DNA of 64,000 nucleotides, from the NCBI GenBank assembly GCA_023231475.1, contig JALJEE010002539.1, positions 1 to 64,000 of the forward strand. The letters are read 5' to 3'. The position numbers were made by a program, and so were the translations under genes. Origin of the DNA: Seison nebaliae. Its lineage: Eukaryota > Rotifera > Pararotatoria > Seisonacea > Seisonidae. Positions 36,669 through 48,206 of this stretch are shown piece after piece. The stretch's first letter is position 1. The number at the start of each line of letters is the position of its first letter. The notes under the pieces were generated by a model that made no database searches, was not told where the DNA came from, and was given only the letters and a program-made list of their open reading frames with translations.

Positions 36669-36848
36669 CTCGCGAAGGGAAAATGTCTGGAATTTTTCAT
36701 TTATTAAAAGGGAGACGAATAAATTAATTTCCCTTCGCCCTTCGTATCCCCATCACTACTCGCGAAGGGAAAATGTCTGGAATTTTTCATTTATTAAAAG
36801 GGAGACGAAGAAATTAATTTCCCTTCGCCCTTCGTATCCTCATCACTA
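36669..36848. repeat. 90-bp tandem duplication
   Basis: Two almost identical 90-bp units (36669-36758 and 36759-36848). Each opens with CTCGCGAAGGGAAAATGTC and holds the inverted CCCTTCG motif near its other end. A partial related segment precedes them (36640-36668, TTCCCTTCGCGAAG). Confidence 0.92.
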
Positions 36849-36874
36849 TAATATATATCTGTATCGTATATTTA

Positions 36875-37402
36875 TTAACATTCGCGACAACAACAAAAAC
36901 CACAACAACGACTACGACGACAACAACGACCACTATGACGCCAACTTTTGCAGAAAATGTCAGAGCATTTGACTATGTTATTGATGGGTGTGGTGAACAG
37001 ACAGCAGAATATTTCGAAATAGCCGAAAATGGTGATCTCCCTTCTACACTATCACGAACTTAACAATGTATTTTATTGCAGCGGTCTCTGAACTGGTTTT
37101 GGTAAACGTTGGTTATCTGGTATTATTTCATTGTTAGAGATTGTTTACTTAATTTGGTGTTCTCATTTATATTTAAAATAGATACTCAGAAAACTGTCGA
37201 AATAACAACGACATTTACAGTGTCTCAAATAGGAAATAAGTACCTCTTTTCGACAACGGATATCTTTTACTCTATCACTACATGCCTTGCATCAAATGAA
37301 TGCTTCCTCTTTTATTCGAATCCCCGTAGACAGATTACACTTTCCAAAGGCACATCCGACCCAAACAATTGTAATCTCCTATCGGTTTCTGTATACAGTT
37401 AA
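36875..37402 (+). CDS. Possible secreted protein with poly-Thr stretch and Cys-containing exon (partial model)
   Basis: Tentative. A frame at about 36875-37060 reads a poly-Thr run followed by FAENVRAFDYVIDGCGEQT and ends at a stop. A second segment after an acceptor near 37180 reads DTQKTVEITTTFTVSQIGNK, then SITTCLASNECFLFYSN and NNCNLLSVSVYS to the stop at 37400-37402. The Cys spacing and the C-x-L-L ending recall PAN/apple-type modules, and Thr-rich linkers are common in secreted animal proteins. The first exon, signal peptide and joining introns were not found, and the segment follows two transposon-like regions, so it could also be a fragment. Confidence 0.3.
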
Positions 37403-37979
37403 ATCGGACCATCTTTTCTCGACCGTCTACTAAACATTTACCATTTTATATAATTCTCTTTTCGAATTACATCCAATTTAAAACAAATTATCGTTAATTT
37501 TTTTCCTCATATTCAATTGTTTAATCTCTCTTCAATTTCACACCAACTTGTTAGTTCAAATCGTCTCTAATCGAAATGCAACTAAAATATCATTAAACGA
37601 ATTATCAGCAATAACTTTCTTTATAATTTTAAAATTAAAATAAATTTCAGTTTATTGGAAAGTAATCAAAATAATAAAAGTTAAAAGAATTTGATAAGTT
37701 TGCAAAATAATAGTTTGCCATAGAAATTGAATGAAAGTTTTTCAAAAGATTTTATTTTTCTTTTTTTGAAATTCCACATGTGTCTAACGAGTAGACGTCA
37801 GTGTCGGAGTAGGGTTTTATTCAATAAACGTTAAAAAATCTAACAAAATTTGTGTTCGGAAATATCGAACTTTCTTAAAACATTAATTGAACGATTGTTC
37901 ATTCCTTTATAAAAACTCATTAAAATTTTGGCTTTATAATAAAAATTTTACAACAAACCCTAATTTTTTAATGTGGCTA

Positions 37980-38640
37980 AAAGTACCGAACCAGTTTCTA
38001 TTGTAAATTCTCTTTCCAACGGCAACAACTGGCTCTTTTCGGAGTGACTTCTTCTTTGGGCACACTTTTCTTCCACAACGATTCCTCAACACAGTTTCTC
38101 ACGTCCTTCTATTCCGAATTTCTCCTCCAATTATCATCAAAAAACTCGGGCGACTCTGTCTCTTAGAAAGTTTCGTATCGATCCCTCTCTTTCTAACTCC
38201 ATTTCTGTTCATTCAACGTTCTTTTTTGTTCATTGACCGCGCATATAATCGTCTTATAAGGAGACTAGTTTGCTGTTTTCATTGATGCAATCGTTCTCTC
38301 TTTTTCGCAACAGTTGGTCTCCTTCCCTTACCTATTCTCTTCTTTCGTCGAGTCTTTACACTTATTGACAAGATCACTGAATCGAACTTCCATATTTCAC
38401 AAATTCCGAACATAGACATCCTAAATAATCGATCGGTATTTTCGCATACCGTTCGTTATTACGGGTTATCGCGTGAGATTCAAATTGAGGATTTTAGAGA
38501 TTTCACTTTTTCCTATGATCCCGCAGCTTCTATGCCAATCGATATGGATTCTCTCGCTGAATTAATCAATATCGGCGAAGATCAAATTTTTTTCTTCATT
38601 TTTTTCTGATTTATCCCGAGGGAAATTTAATCAATAAATA
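37980..38640 (+). mobile_element. Decayed LINE fragment, second copy of the family at 1-1195
   Basis: Frames here give RSFLFIDRAYNRLIRRLVCC near 38220-38270, matching DRTYNRVIRMLLGCC of the first copy, then LFFATVGLLPLPILFF and a C-terminal segment with TVRYYGLSREIQIED. A premature stop falls right after CCFH. The 3' end has the same kind of AATAAATAATAAA tail near 38628-38643. Only the post-RT part is present, so it is a 5'-truncated, mutated insertion. Confidence 0.72.
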
Positions 38641-41600
38641 ATAAACGATATTTCCTTAAGTATTATAATAAAAATTCCAAACTTAATTGTTGTCTTTCGC
38701 TAATAACAATTTATAGTTTATGGAAGACACCAATTTTATAAAATATTCACTCCAAAATTTATTCCACAACATAAAAATAAGTTATGAGAACCGATATTCC
38801 TTTTCATTCTTCATCAAATAATTTTAAACGATAATGTTTCTCCCACAAAATCTTGAGATTTTCCAATATTTCCTAACCGATTCCGATTACTCGATCGTAG
38901 TTATTAGTAGTAACTAACAAAACGTACGTAAGATCTAAGACTAATTGTAAATTTAAATTGATGTTAATAAACATTTTCGTATTTGCTAAAAAGAAACGTT
39001 TATACTTCAAATTGACTGCAGTGGAAGAAACGTAGATTTTCGTCCATTTCATTAATCGATAGTGGTCGCTGAATAACATTTTGAAGTTATGGCAACAGAG
39101 AACAATCAGCTTTCCTCACGACCAAATTCCAGACAATCAAATTAGTTCAGTGGAAGGGAAAACTATTTATTCATTTCAGGAAGATATGAGGCAATTAGAA
39201 TAATGAAATTCGCTTTAATTAGTTTCCAACATTTTCATTCCTAGTAAGACATTCGTTGAATTCCGAAGAAATTTCACAACCATCATGACGGAAAATGAAA
39301 TGAGCTTCTCATTCGATTGTCGAATAGTTCCCAAACAATTACTTTGAACTCGTCCTTCTTTTTCCTCCTGAATAATATTTAGCAACGACATTGAAGAATT
39401 ATTCGTATTTATCGATGAACAAATGAATAGTTAACGATTTTCGTTCGATGCTAATTCAATTTTTGAGAAATACGAATTCATCAATATCAGATGAAAGGAG
39501 AATTAGAAGAATTTACATTTTTTATCAAGATCCTCTAATACAATCTAGTCATTCATTTAATTAGTTTTTTTCCCATATCTATTCGTCAGCTCGACTTTTC
39601 ATTTTGTCGTGAGCACTCATGAGACATGGGAAGGCGATATGCAAAACTTTCTCTCCTCTCATAATTTTGTTTCGTCCAGCTAATTAATTTATCTCATTTC
39701 GTTTTTTGGTGGCGGAATATTATTATTCGCACTGCAATTTCCATGATGAGACATTGATGATGTCAATTGAATGAATAAGTCAACGAAAAATAAAATGTAG
39801 AAATTGTCGTTGAAGTTGGGGAAGAATGATGTATGTTTAAAGGAAATTTGGTGTTTTATTCCTTCTTTTCTTCCTGTTACGATATGTCATCATTCCATTG
39901 AGTTCATTCTTCTGAATAAATTGAAGTTTAATATGTAATATTTATAATTAAGTATAATCTCATTATCTGATTCGATTCATATCAGAAATCAATTCTGTCT
40001 GCTCAATATGTCTATTGTCCATTCAGTTGAATGATACGGAGAATATTGAGAAGAGAAAGAATTCAGGATAATTTGATGATATTTTAGTGATAAATATTCG
40101 AAATTTATTAGAAAAAACATTTTTGTTATTGTTCACTTTCTCAAATAAGTAGAGATGTCTGAGATATGGAACGCATCTGCTAATTTTCATTAGTACTAAG
40201 GAGGAATTATCATTTCGATTAGATATTGTCAAACAATAATTATATCCAGCTAAAATTTCTCATTTAATTTCCGAAAAATGGAATTGATTGCCAGATATAA
40301 TTATTAGGTTCATTTTGAAAATAAATGTCCTAAAAATGATAATTGTAAATGTTCAGAAGGAAGGAGAAATTTTTCCTTGTTATTCAATGACAGGCATAAA
40401 ATTGGATATCAATTATCACAAGCTAGTCATTGATTATATTTCGTTCAGGAAACAAATCGGCAATAGAATATTTTTTATTAATACCAAGTAAAAAAATCTG
40501 TCGCATATTCATCCAGTTCTTACGAGAAATGCTCAAACTTTTGAAAGTTAAGTAACTTTAAGTAGATGTTTAACTAGAAAATCAAACTTTTAAAACGATT
40601 TCTTCTTCCATTTTGTTAAGTGGATAAGTGACGGAAAATATCAATAAATCGTATTAACGTTCTATCCGTAAGACATCCTCAAATATTTGGGAAAGACTTA
40701 TATAATGAGAAATATTTCAGTTTTCTCATCACTCTAATCGATGATGGAAATGTCTGAATAAATGTCAGAAATATGGAACATAAAATTCCATGAGACAGTT
40801 CTGAATTTAAGTGTAAATTTTTAAATAAATAGTTTCATATATAGACAATTAGGGAAGTTTCACACACCCGTCATCGTTCGTTAACAAGATAGTATGAACT
40901 GAATGTTTACCTCTTAGAAGAATAACCTGCTCGGTGAATATATGTTAAAAAAAAAAGGTTTTCTAATGTCATTGGGAGAAGTGGCGGGTAAACATTGGAA
41001 GAAATGACGAGTTTTTCCCATGATATTCTTCATTACCAAATCGAAAAATAAATGGCGATTCGGAGTAGAAATTAAATTAAAATTATGTTCGTTCAGATGG
41101 TCAAATAATTGTATCAAATAAGAATGAATGACTCATAATGATGGTTGAGGAATGTAAGAATTTTCGTTTCTCCAAATTCTTATATTTATTGATCACGTCA
41201 TTCATCGTTTGTAATTAATTAAATAGAAATGAATATAAAATAAAAACCGCTTTACAGAGCGATCAATGAACGATCTATAATAATATTTAAGTTAATTTTT
41301 TGGGATTTGTAGTCCGAACGATTAATAAATTTAACTTATATTGATTCTTTCAATGTTCATTTTGAAAATTGTAACGTCATTACATTAATCAATGTATCGT
41401 TACATTGTAACGATACTAATCAATTTAATCGATTTCACCTTTCACATTTATCAATTACAGAGACTTAGGAAAAAAATAAAATATATTATATTGGGTGGAC
41501 AAACATTTCTCCCATATATTCTAATTATTCCATCAAACTAATAGGTGATAATGAAAGTGATGAAAGAAGGAAAAATGAAAAAGAATTGATGAAAAATTGA

Positions 41601-44076
41601 GTGAAGTTCAATGATATCCATTTTTCTTCTTCGATTTTTAAAGTAATTTGGAGAAGATAATTATTTGCACTGGAGTTTTAATAAATTCCATTGAGAATGA
41701 TGATTTGAAGTCGAATAAGATCTTCTTTTGATAGATCATATCTGAAAAACCAATCTTATTTTTAATACAACATTGAATGGAGGAGGAGGAGGAGGAGTAA
41801 GATTTCCAGGGAATGTCCGTTTAATTTCCACCTAACAAAGATAGTATACTTTTGCCTGGATAAAGATTTTCGTATGAAGGACGATGTCTATGTAAATGTT
41901 TAAAAACATAATATAGACATTTCCATAATAAATTGGTTGAAATGCCAATTCATATAAATGCTATTATCATTATATACAGATTACCATGATTAAAATTGGA
42001 AGAGACAGACTTAATTGTCCGATTGGAGAGAAATCCTCCTCAATTGCACTACCTGGCCGACCTGTTAGTGTAGATGTTCTACTCAATCTATTTTTATCCA
42101 CACTTTCTTCCCGAAATATTGCCCGATATAAATATTTGATAAAATTTTCGATTTGCTCGTATAAGTTTTCAAATGAATTATCATTCCTCTATTTCCTTCT
42201 ACGACTTTAAAAAACGACGTAAAACTAACGATCTTTTATTTCTTTCCTCTGTTGAGACGAACTTTTTTTTTGTGATAATATTGGTCATTTACTCATGATA
42301 ATTTGGTTCATTTGCATTATTATCCTCTAGCTCAAATTGCAATATGTATTCTACGGTCATCAAATGGAATATAGTTCAGTGCTACCTTTCTGAATTACAT
42401 TAAATGTACTACTTTTACTTTTTATTCCTATGAAAGAGACAAAGACAACGAATTTAGCTCGATAAGAAGGGGGAAAGCATATTATTTTATGTTATGTAAA
42501 TTGATGGGAACTTCGTTAAAATTGAACAAATATTAAGAACAATCATTATTTCTGACAATTATGTTTCATCGGATCTCGTCGTATTTAGGACAATTGCCCA
42601 ACGGTTCAAAGTATGCTCGCAGTCAGTAAATAAACAATCGCAAATATACAGCCAGTTGTGTGACGAACATGATTATTCAATATTCATCTTCCGATATGTT
42701 TGTTTATATCAACTAGTAATTGTTGAAGAAGGAAGATATAATTGTCGTGAAATTTATATTTCCGAATGAAATCGAATTTCAATAGGAAATATTTACATCA
42801 TTTCGATTATATCTCTCCATTCTGTCATCTCAACTTATCTTCAACCTTCTTGTCCATCCGACTCATAATACTTCATTCACTTGTCGAGAATTTCATTCAG
42901 TTTCTCAACAAATTAAAGAGAAACCATTTCTTTTTTGTTTAACACTTCACTTTTTGTTATCTCGTTCCATCACTGGACATTAAATAAATCGAAAACGAAA
43001 TTTTCTCGTTGATTTCCTGATTAATCGATCGACTGAAAAGTTTCTCTCACCAGTTGTCATTCAAAGAGTAGTTTCATTATGTTCTTTTAAATGTGAGATA
43101 TTCTTGAACTGTTTCTCAAAAGTGTTTCTTTTCATGAATAAATCTCGAATGAAAATGTTGTTCGTATAATAATGATGATAGTGAGTGCCGAAAACATCGG
43201 CCCGATTTGTCATGTCGTTCCATCTAACTCTATGTATTCCCTGATTCTGGCAGAATAAATAGTAAATTTGCAAAATGGTTCTGCAAATTCACATGAGTGA
43301 AAGTGCACCCAATATTGTTCTCATTAGATGTTTTCTTTATTGAGAACCTTCAGAGAAAATCGCATAAAAGTAGTTTGACCTCTTAAAAAATATAAGTTCT
43401 ATTATATTCTATTGTAAGAAATTGTAAGAGAAATAGCGAATCATAGTGACTAAATCATCCGGTACCAAATAATTTCCAATTTCAAACCAATTAACGAATA
43501 AAACTTATCAAAAATTTTAAATTATGTTTAATATGTATAATCGTCTGATTTAAAACCGGTTTTATATTCATGAAAAGTGAATTTTAAATTTTTTTTCTGG
43601 GACCGGTTCCAATACCGCTTTATTTAACATATTACAGACTTTGTAAGAAAAATTTGTTATTAAGAAAATATGTTTAATTGTTATGGTGAATTTCCTCTCG
43701 CATGTTCTTATTTTGGATGGTTAGGAAAGTTTAAGGTTCGAATTTTGTGCGCAACAAACTTGCGTGGTTATTCGCCGATTAGTTTATGTAATCTTTAAGG
43801 TTGATAAAATAGTTTTTCTTCAGATTAAAAGAATCATCTTCCGATATTTTTTCATTTTATATTTATCAATTTTTTAAGGACAATCAATCACTGTAAGATT
43901 GTTGTTTAAGCAATACATTTATTTCCATCCATGATGGTGAGCGAATACAAAAATGAATTTATATAAGACGATTATATTCCATATTGCTCACACAACCGTC
44001 AACCACTCTAACAGAATAGAATGATAACCTCCTTCGTATAGTATGGAGTTCATATTATGAACATAGACACGCACGC

Positions 44077-44150
44077 ACTCTTTCACACACACACACACAT
44101 ATACACATAGACACACAAATAGACACACACAGATCTACACACAGACACCC
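44077..44150. repeat. AC-rich simple repeat
   Basis: Imperfect (AC)n with ATAC and AGAC interruptions. Confidence 0.8.
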
Positions 44151-45329
44151 TTGTGCGAAAGGAAAATGTATTTGTATAGTCAAATATCCCCTAGATGGAG
44201 AGCAGTGGGGGGTAGTATTAGGAGGGGGCACAAGATCTAATAAAGAAGGAAGAAGAGGAGGAAGAATGATAAGTGAAAAATAAGAGTGAGAGATACACAA
44301 GAATGGACGTACGAGACTGTCCATCGCACTCTAATATCTAGGCATATGAATGTATACATATAATCGTCTAACTACCACCAGATGCAATCATGTAATTAGA
44401 TTTTTTATAGAACGATATACATATACGAACATCGTCACTTATCAGTAGAAGAATAATCGTCATATTTCGTAATTATGTCTTTTTTTATGAATCGGAAATC
44501 TTCTTTCTGTCTCCTTTTTCTGTGGATTATATTCTCTCACTTCCAATGGTGAGTGATCTATTTGGTGTATTAACTTCTTCCGCTCAAGGTAACTCCGTTA
44601 TTGAGCATTAGAAAACAAATGAAAGTTTACTCTCATTAGAGTATTAGTGAATGCACATAAAGTATATCGGAATGAATTAGGCGATTTCATAATTTTAATG
44701 CTCCATTTCATGCGAAAGTTGCTGACGTGAATTGATTTTCTCTTTCGTTCCTATGTCATCTTTGAGATAAGTTTGTCATTAATTTCCACATTCTACTTAA
44801 ATTAATATTTCGAGGGAATGTTTACTACGACTTCCTTCCAATACGAACGATCTTTGATGTGAATGAGCAGAAAAGAACTGAAAGGTCAGCAGATCGGATA
44901 GTTGGGAGTGTCCAACATATTTTCCTTTTCCACCAACTTGTCTGAGTAATAACAAAAAACTTATTTCTCTCTTCTACATCTGTTACCTTATCATAACTAT
45001 TCGGTTGACGAGTTCATAATGAGGAGAACTGACGAAATTCTATCATTACAATTCCAACAATTATTTTATTGTTCATCATCAATTCTCTTCTATTCTACTT
45101 TCTTTCTTCGTTATTCTCTTCCTCTATTCTCTTCTTGCACTTTTCGCCTCAAACAATTCCTTCCGTGTTTATATATAATTCAATAACTCACTAAATATTC
45201 TCCCCATTAAACAATCGATATTATTCCACGTAATTTGCGGAATGTCACAATTTTTACTGAGGAAACAGAAAAGGAAATTATTAATAGAAAACGATCATCA
45301 CACAACTTCTATCCTTCTCATTCATCTTT

Positions 45330-45475
45330 TCTTCCAAACAATTTTCATCATTTGTATTTTTCAAACTATTTTTATCATTTTTACTTTTCGAACTATTTTC
45401 ATCCTTTTTTTTTATTTTTCAAATAATTTCCATGTTTTTTTTTATCTTTCAAATAATTTCCATCATTTTCATTCG
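45330..45475. repeat. Imperfect tandem repeat of about 21-24 bp, TTTTTCAAACTATTTTCATC type
   Basis: Five or six degenerate units of TTC-AAAYWATTT-CATC with variable T runs. It creates an artefactual hydrophobic open frame (FQTIFII-like) upstream of the Raf exons; it is more likely intron or 5' UTR. Confidence 0.7.
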
Positions 45476-45534
45476 ATTTCTCGAATTTGTCACCAAAATG
45501 ATCTAAAATGTAATTCGTTCTCTCTTCTCAGATT

Positions 45535-47678
45535 CTCCTTCTTAAACATTCGAAGAAGTAATAGATCTATTAGGGAAGCATTTGAGAAGATTTATCAGAA
45601 TCTTCGAATGCTCATTTCTAATTATAAGAATCGATCGCGTTTCGGCACACAATCGCCGATGAAGGCAAGGTCGACTTCACGTGATAACAATTTTCAGAAT
45701 GCTTTCTTAGCCGTCCTCTATCCAGACGGAAGCACATCCAAACATTGTCCAAAGAATAACGAGTCATTCCAAGATATACTCGAACGTCCCATGACAATCA
45801 GAAGTCTCGATATTAATCGTTGCGACATAGTTCGTATGGTGTCGAAAGAGAAGAGTGAGATCGTTCCATTCTCCTTCCGAGCGTCATTATGTCAAGGTGA
45901 GAGTATCATCATTCATAATCGTTCAGATGGACATCGAATGGTTATCATCTCATTTTCATTTTGTCGACGAAATATCTGTTTCCATTTTTCCAGGAAAAAT
46001 CATCAGGAAAACGATGTCGACTATGTAACAAGAAGAGACGTGGTGCTACACTCTTCACCAGCGGCCATATGATGAGATGTTCGATTTGTCATTTATACGC
46101 TCATGACGATTGTCCATACAACACTTATCCTTGTGTGACGTTAGTATTGAAATGGAATATGAAAAGAAAATCATTGTTATTCCAGTCCGAGAACTATGTC
46201 GATTCCGATGAAAACGACAAAACCCAATCTCATAAGTTCAATGGTAACGAACGTTATAACACAACCACAACAAATGCCCATCATAAGCACCACCCATTCT
46301 CAAACTTCCATGACCACTATCATGAGAACAACATCATCCGAAGCTGTTATTCCATCACCCAATTTGAATCGATCGAATAATTCTCCTTCAAATCGACCTG
46401 ATCATCCAAAGAAATCACATAAACATTCAGTTTATTTCCTTTCTTCTTTCTCATTTACTCATTCCCATTTAGAGAAGTCGAATGAATGACAACGCTTTAG
46501 ATGATATCGAGATAACAGATGAGAAGATCGGATCCGGTTCTTATGGTACCGTTTATAAAGGCAAATCCATCTTATTCGGTTCTTACTCTTTCATCTCACA
46601 AAAATTATTTTTATTATATATTTAATTATATTATTTAATTTTAGGAACGGTAGCTATTAAACAATTGAATGTGAAGAATCCGAGTGTCAAACAAAGAAAA
46701 GCTTTCAACAACGAAGTCGCAATGTTGAGGTTTACCAATTTTCAATATCTCTCGAATATTTCAATAATTTTAATGAACATTTTATAATTTGTAGGAAGAC
46801 AAGACATGACAATGTTCTATTTTATATTCGTTGCATCGAAGACCAAACATTGGGAATAGTGACGGAATGGTGTCGTGGTAATACACTCTACCATCATCTC
46901 TACTTCTCCCAAAAGACGAATTGGCAAATCGAGAAATTATTAGACATCTCCTATCAGATCTCCATCGGCATGGGATATCTTCACGCTAAAAATATTATTC
47001 ATCGCGATTTGAAATCAAAGAATATTTTCCTCGTTTCTGGTGAACATACACCATCGAAATGGTGCGTGAAAATTGGAGATTTCGGATTGGCCACCATTAA
47101 GAACGGTTGGAAAGATAAAGAGAAGACAAAGAACGGAAACGGTCGACAGAGGAATCGAGTGAAACCGCCATGTCAACCGCCCGGTACCGTTCACTGGATG
47201 TCACCCGAAGTCATACGAGGTAGAGGTGATGATCCATATTCTACTAAATCTGATGTATATAGTTATGGTGTTGTTTTATACGAATTGATGACCGGTGAAT
47301 TACCATACGCTGATTACGAAGCGAATCAAGTTCTCTTCTATCTCTCTTCTCAATTTTATTCTTCTTATAAATTGTTAGATTATTTTCAAAGTGGGATCTA
47401 ATCAATTACGTCCGGATGTATCTAGAGTACGACCAGAGACGCCTCGTTTCATCATCGACATTATGCACAGTTGCTACAAAGCAGAAGAGAACGAACGATT
47501 GACATTCGAAGAAGTTTCTCATTTCTATTCACTCTCACACAACAATTATTTAATTTTTAAATCAATTAGATTAATTTAATTTTCGATAAAGAACTCGCGA
47601 GTAACACGACGTCGATTGAAGAAGCTTTATAGCCCACTCATATTCAGTGTCATATCAATCAATTCTTTATTTTGGTGA
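45535..47678 (+). CDS. Raf-type Ser/Thr protein kinase, divergent (5' end unresolved)
   Basis: Raf kinases couple Ras-GTP to MEK/ERK signalling at the plasma membrane. The first exon (about 45535-45896) ends with an RBD-like module, AVLYPDGSTSKHCPKN to FSFRASLCQ. Joining to the acceptor before 46011 gives a C1-like zinc module, GKRCRLCNKK to CHLYAHDDCPYNTYPC. The kinase follows: GSGSYGTVYKG (P-loop, 46530), VAIKQLN (catalytic Lys), FNNEVAMLR then KTRHDNV, VTEWCRGNTLYHHL, HAKNIIHRDLKSKN and KIGDFGLATIK. WMSPEVI then stands for WMAPEVI, followed by SDVYSYGVVLYELMTGELPY. The HRDLKSKN and FGLATIK motifs fit Raf, not KSR. The activation segment is about 14 residues longer than in BRAF. The end is uncertain: FEE at 47513 may splice to a last exon ending at 47678. 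Confidence 0.82.
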
Positions 47679-48206
47679 GGGAGCAATCAAATCAAATTGT
47701 AAATTTTTATTTATTTCAAACGGAAACCATCTGAACACATTTTATACGTTTTCCCTTTCTTTTTCAATATTTATTTATTGAGAAAATTATATGATAATTA
47801 AATGACAGTGAAAAAAATTCTTTTTGGAATTTATGAATTTTAATAAATTTTAAAAGTTTTTTTTATTCAACAACCAAAATAATTAAGTATTGAAAGAAAT
47901 TATCTTAATTATTCTATTGGATTTTAAGGCAAATTGGAATTCAGTTTGTTGATATGTGAGAGAATTATTTTAAAATAAATCATTTGATGGATTTTACTGT
48001 AAAGCAATCTCATTTGAAAAATTGGCTTATATGTGAGATTGGTTAAGCTAAAAATTTGAAAAATTTGAATTTGTTTTCGAAATGAGATAAAGAAAGAAAC
48101 GAATTCGTTTTGTTTTGTGATTTGATTGAGGCACGTTTATATTATATTTCATCATTTGACCGAACCAACTATCGTTTCGGCACAACATTATTGAGAATAA
48201 AAAAGA
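47679..48206. other. Intergenic region
   Basis: AT-rich spacer between the Raf gene and SDAD1. Nothing else is recognised. Confidence 0.5.

Larger units (their letters stand above)
38641..45520. other. Long gene-poor AT-rich region
   Basis: Nearly 7 kb without a supportable gene. Scattered short open frames (such as 41986-42210 and, on the minus strand, 43061-43273) have no recognisable motif. Present are a GGA tract near 41781-41797, a small hairpin at 41391-41415, and AC/CA-rich DNA at 44077-44150. The 3' end may hold promoter and first non-coding exons of the Raf gene. Confidence 0.5.

Noticed and set aside
45242-45480. Hydrophobic N-terminal extension of the Raf frame
   Set aside because: The hydrophobic residues come from a T-rich tandem repeat. 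They do not look like a signal peptide or TM segment, so this is more likely non-coding.
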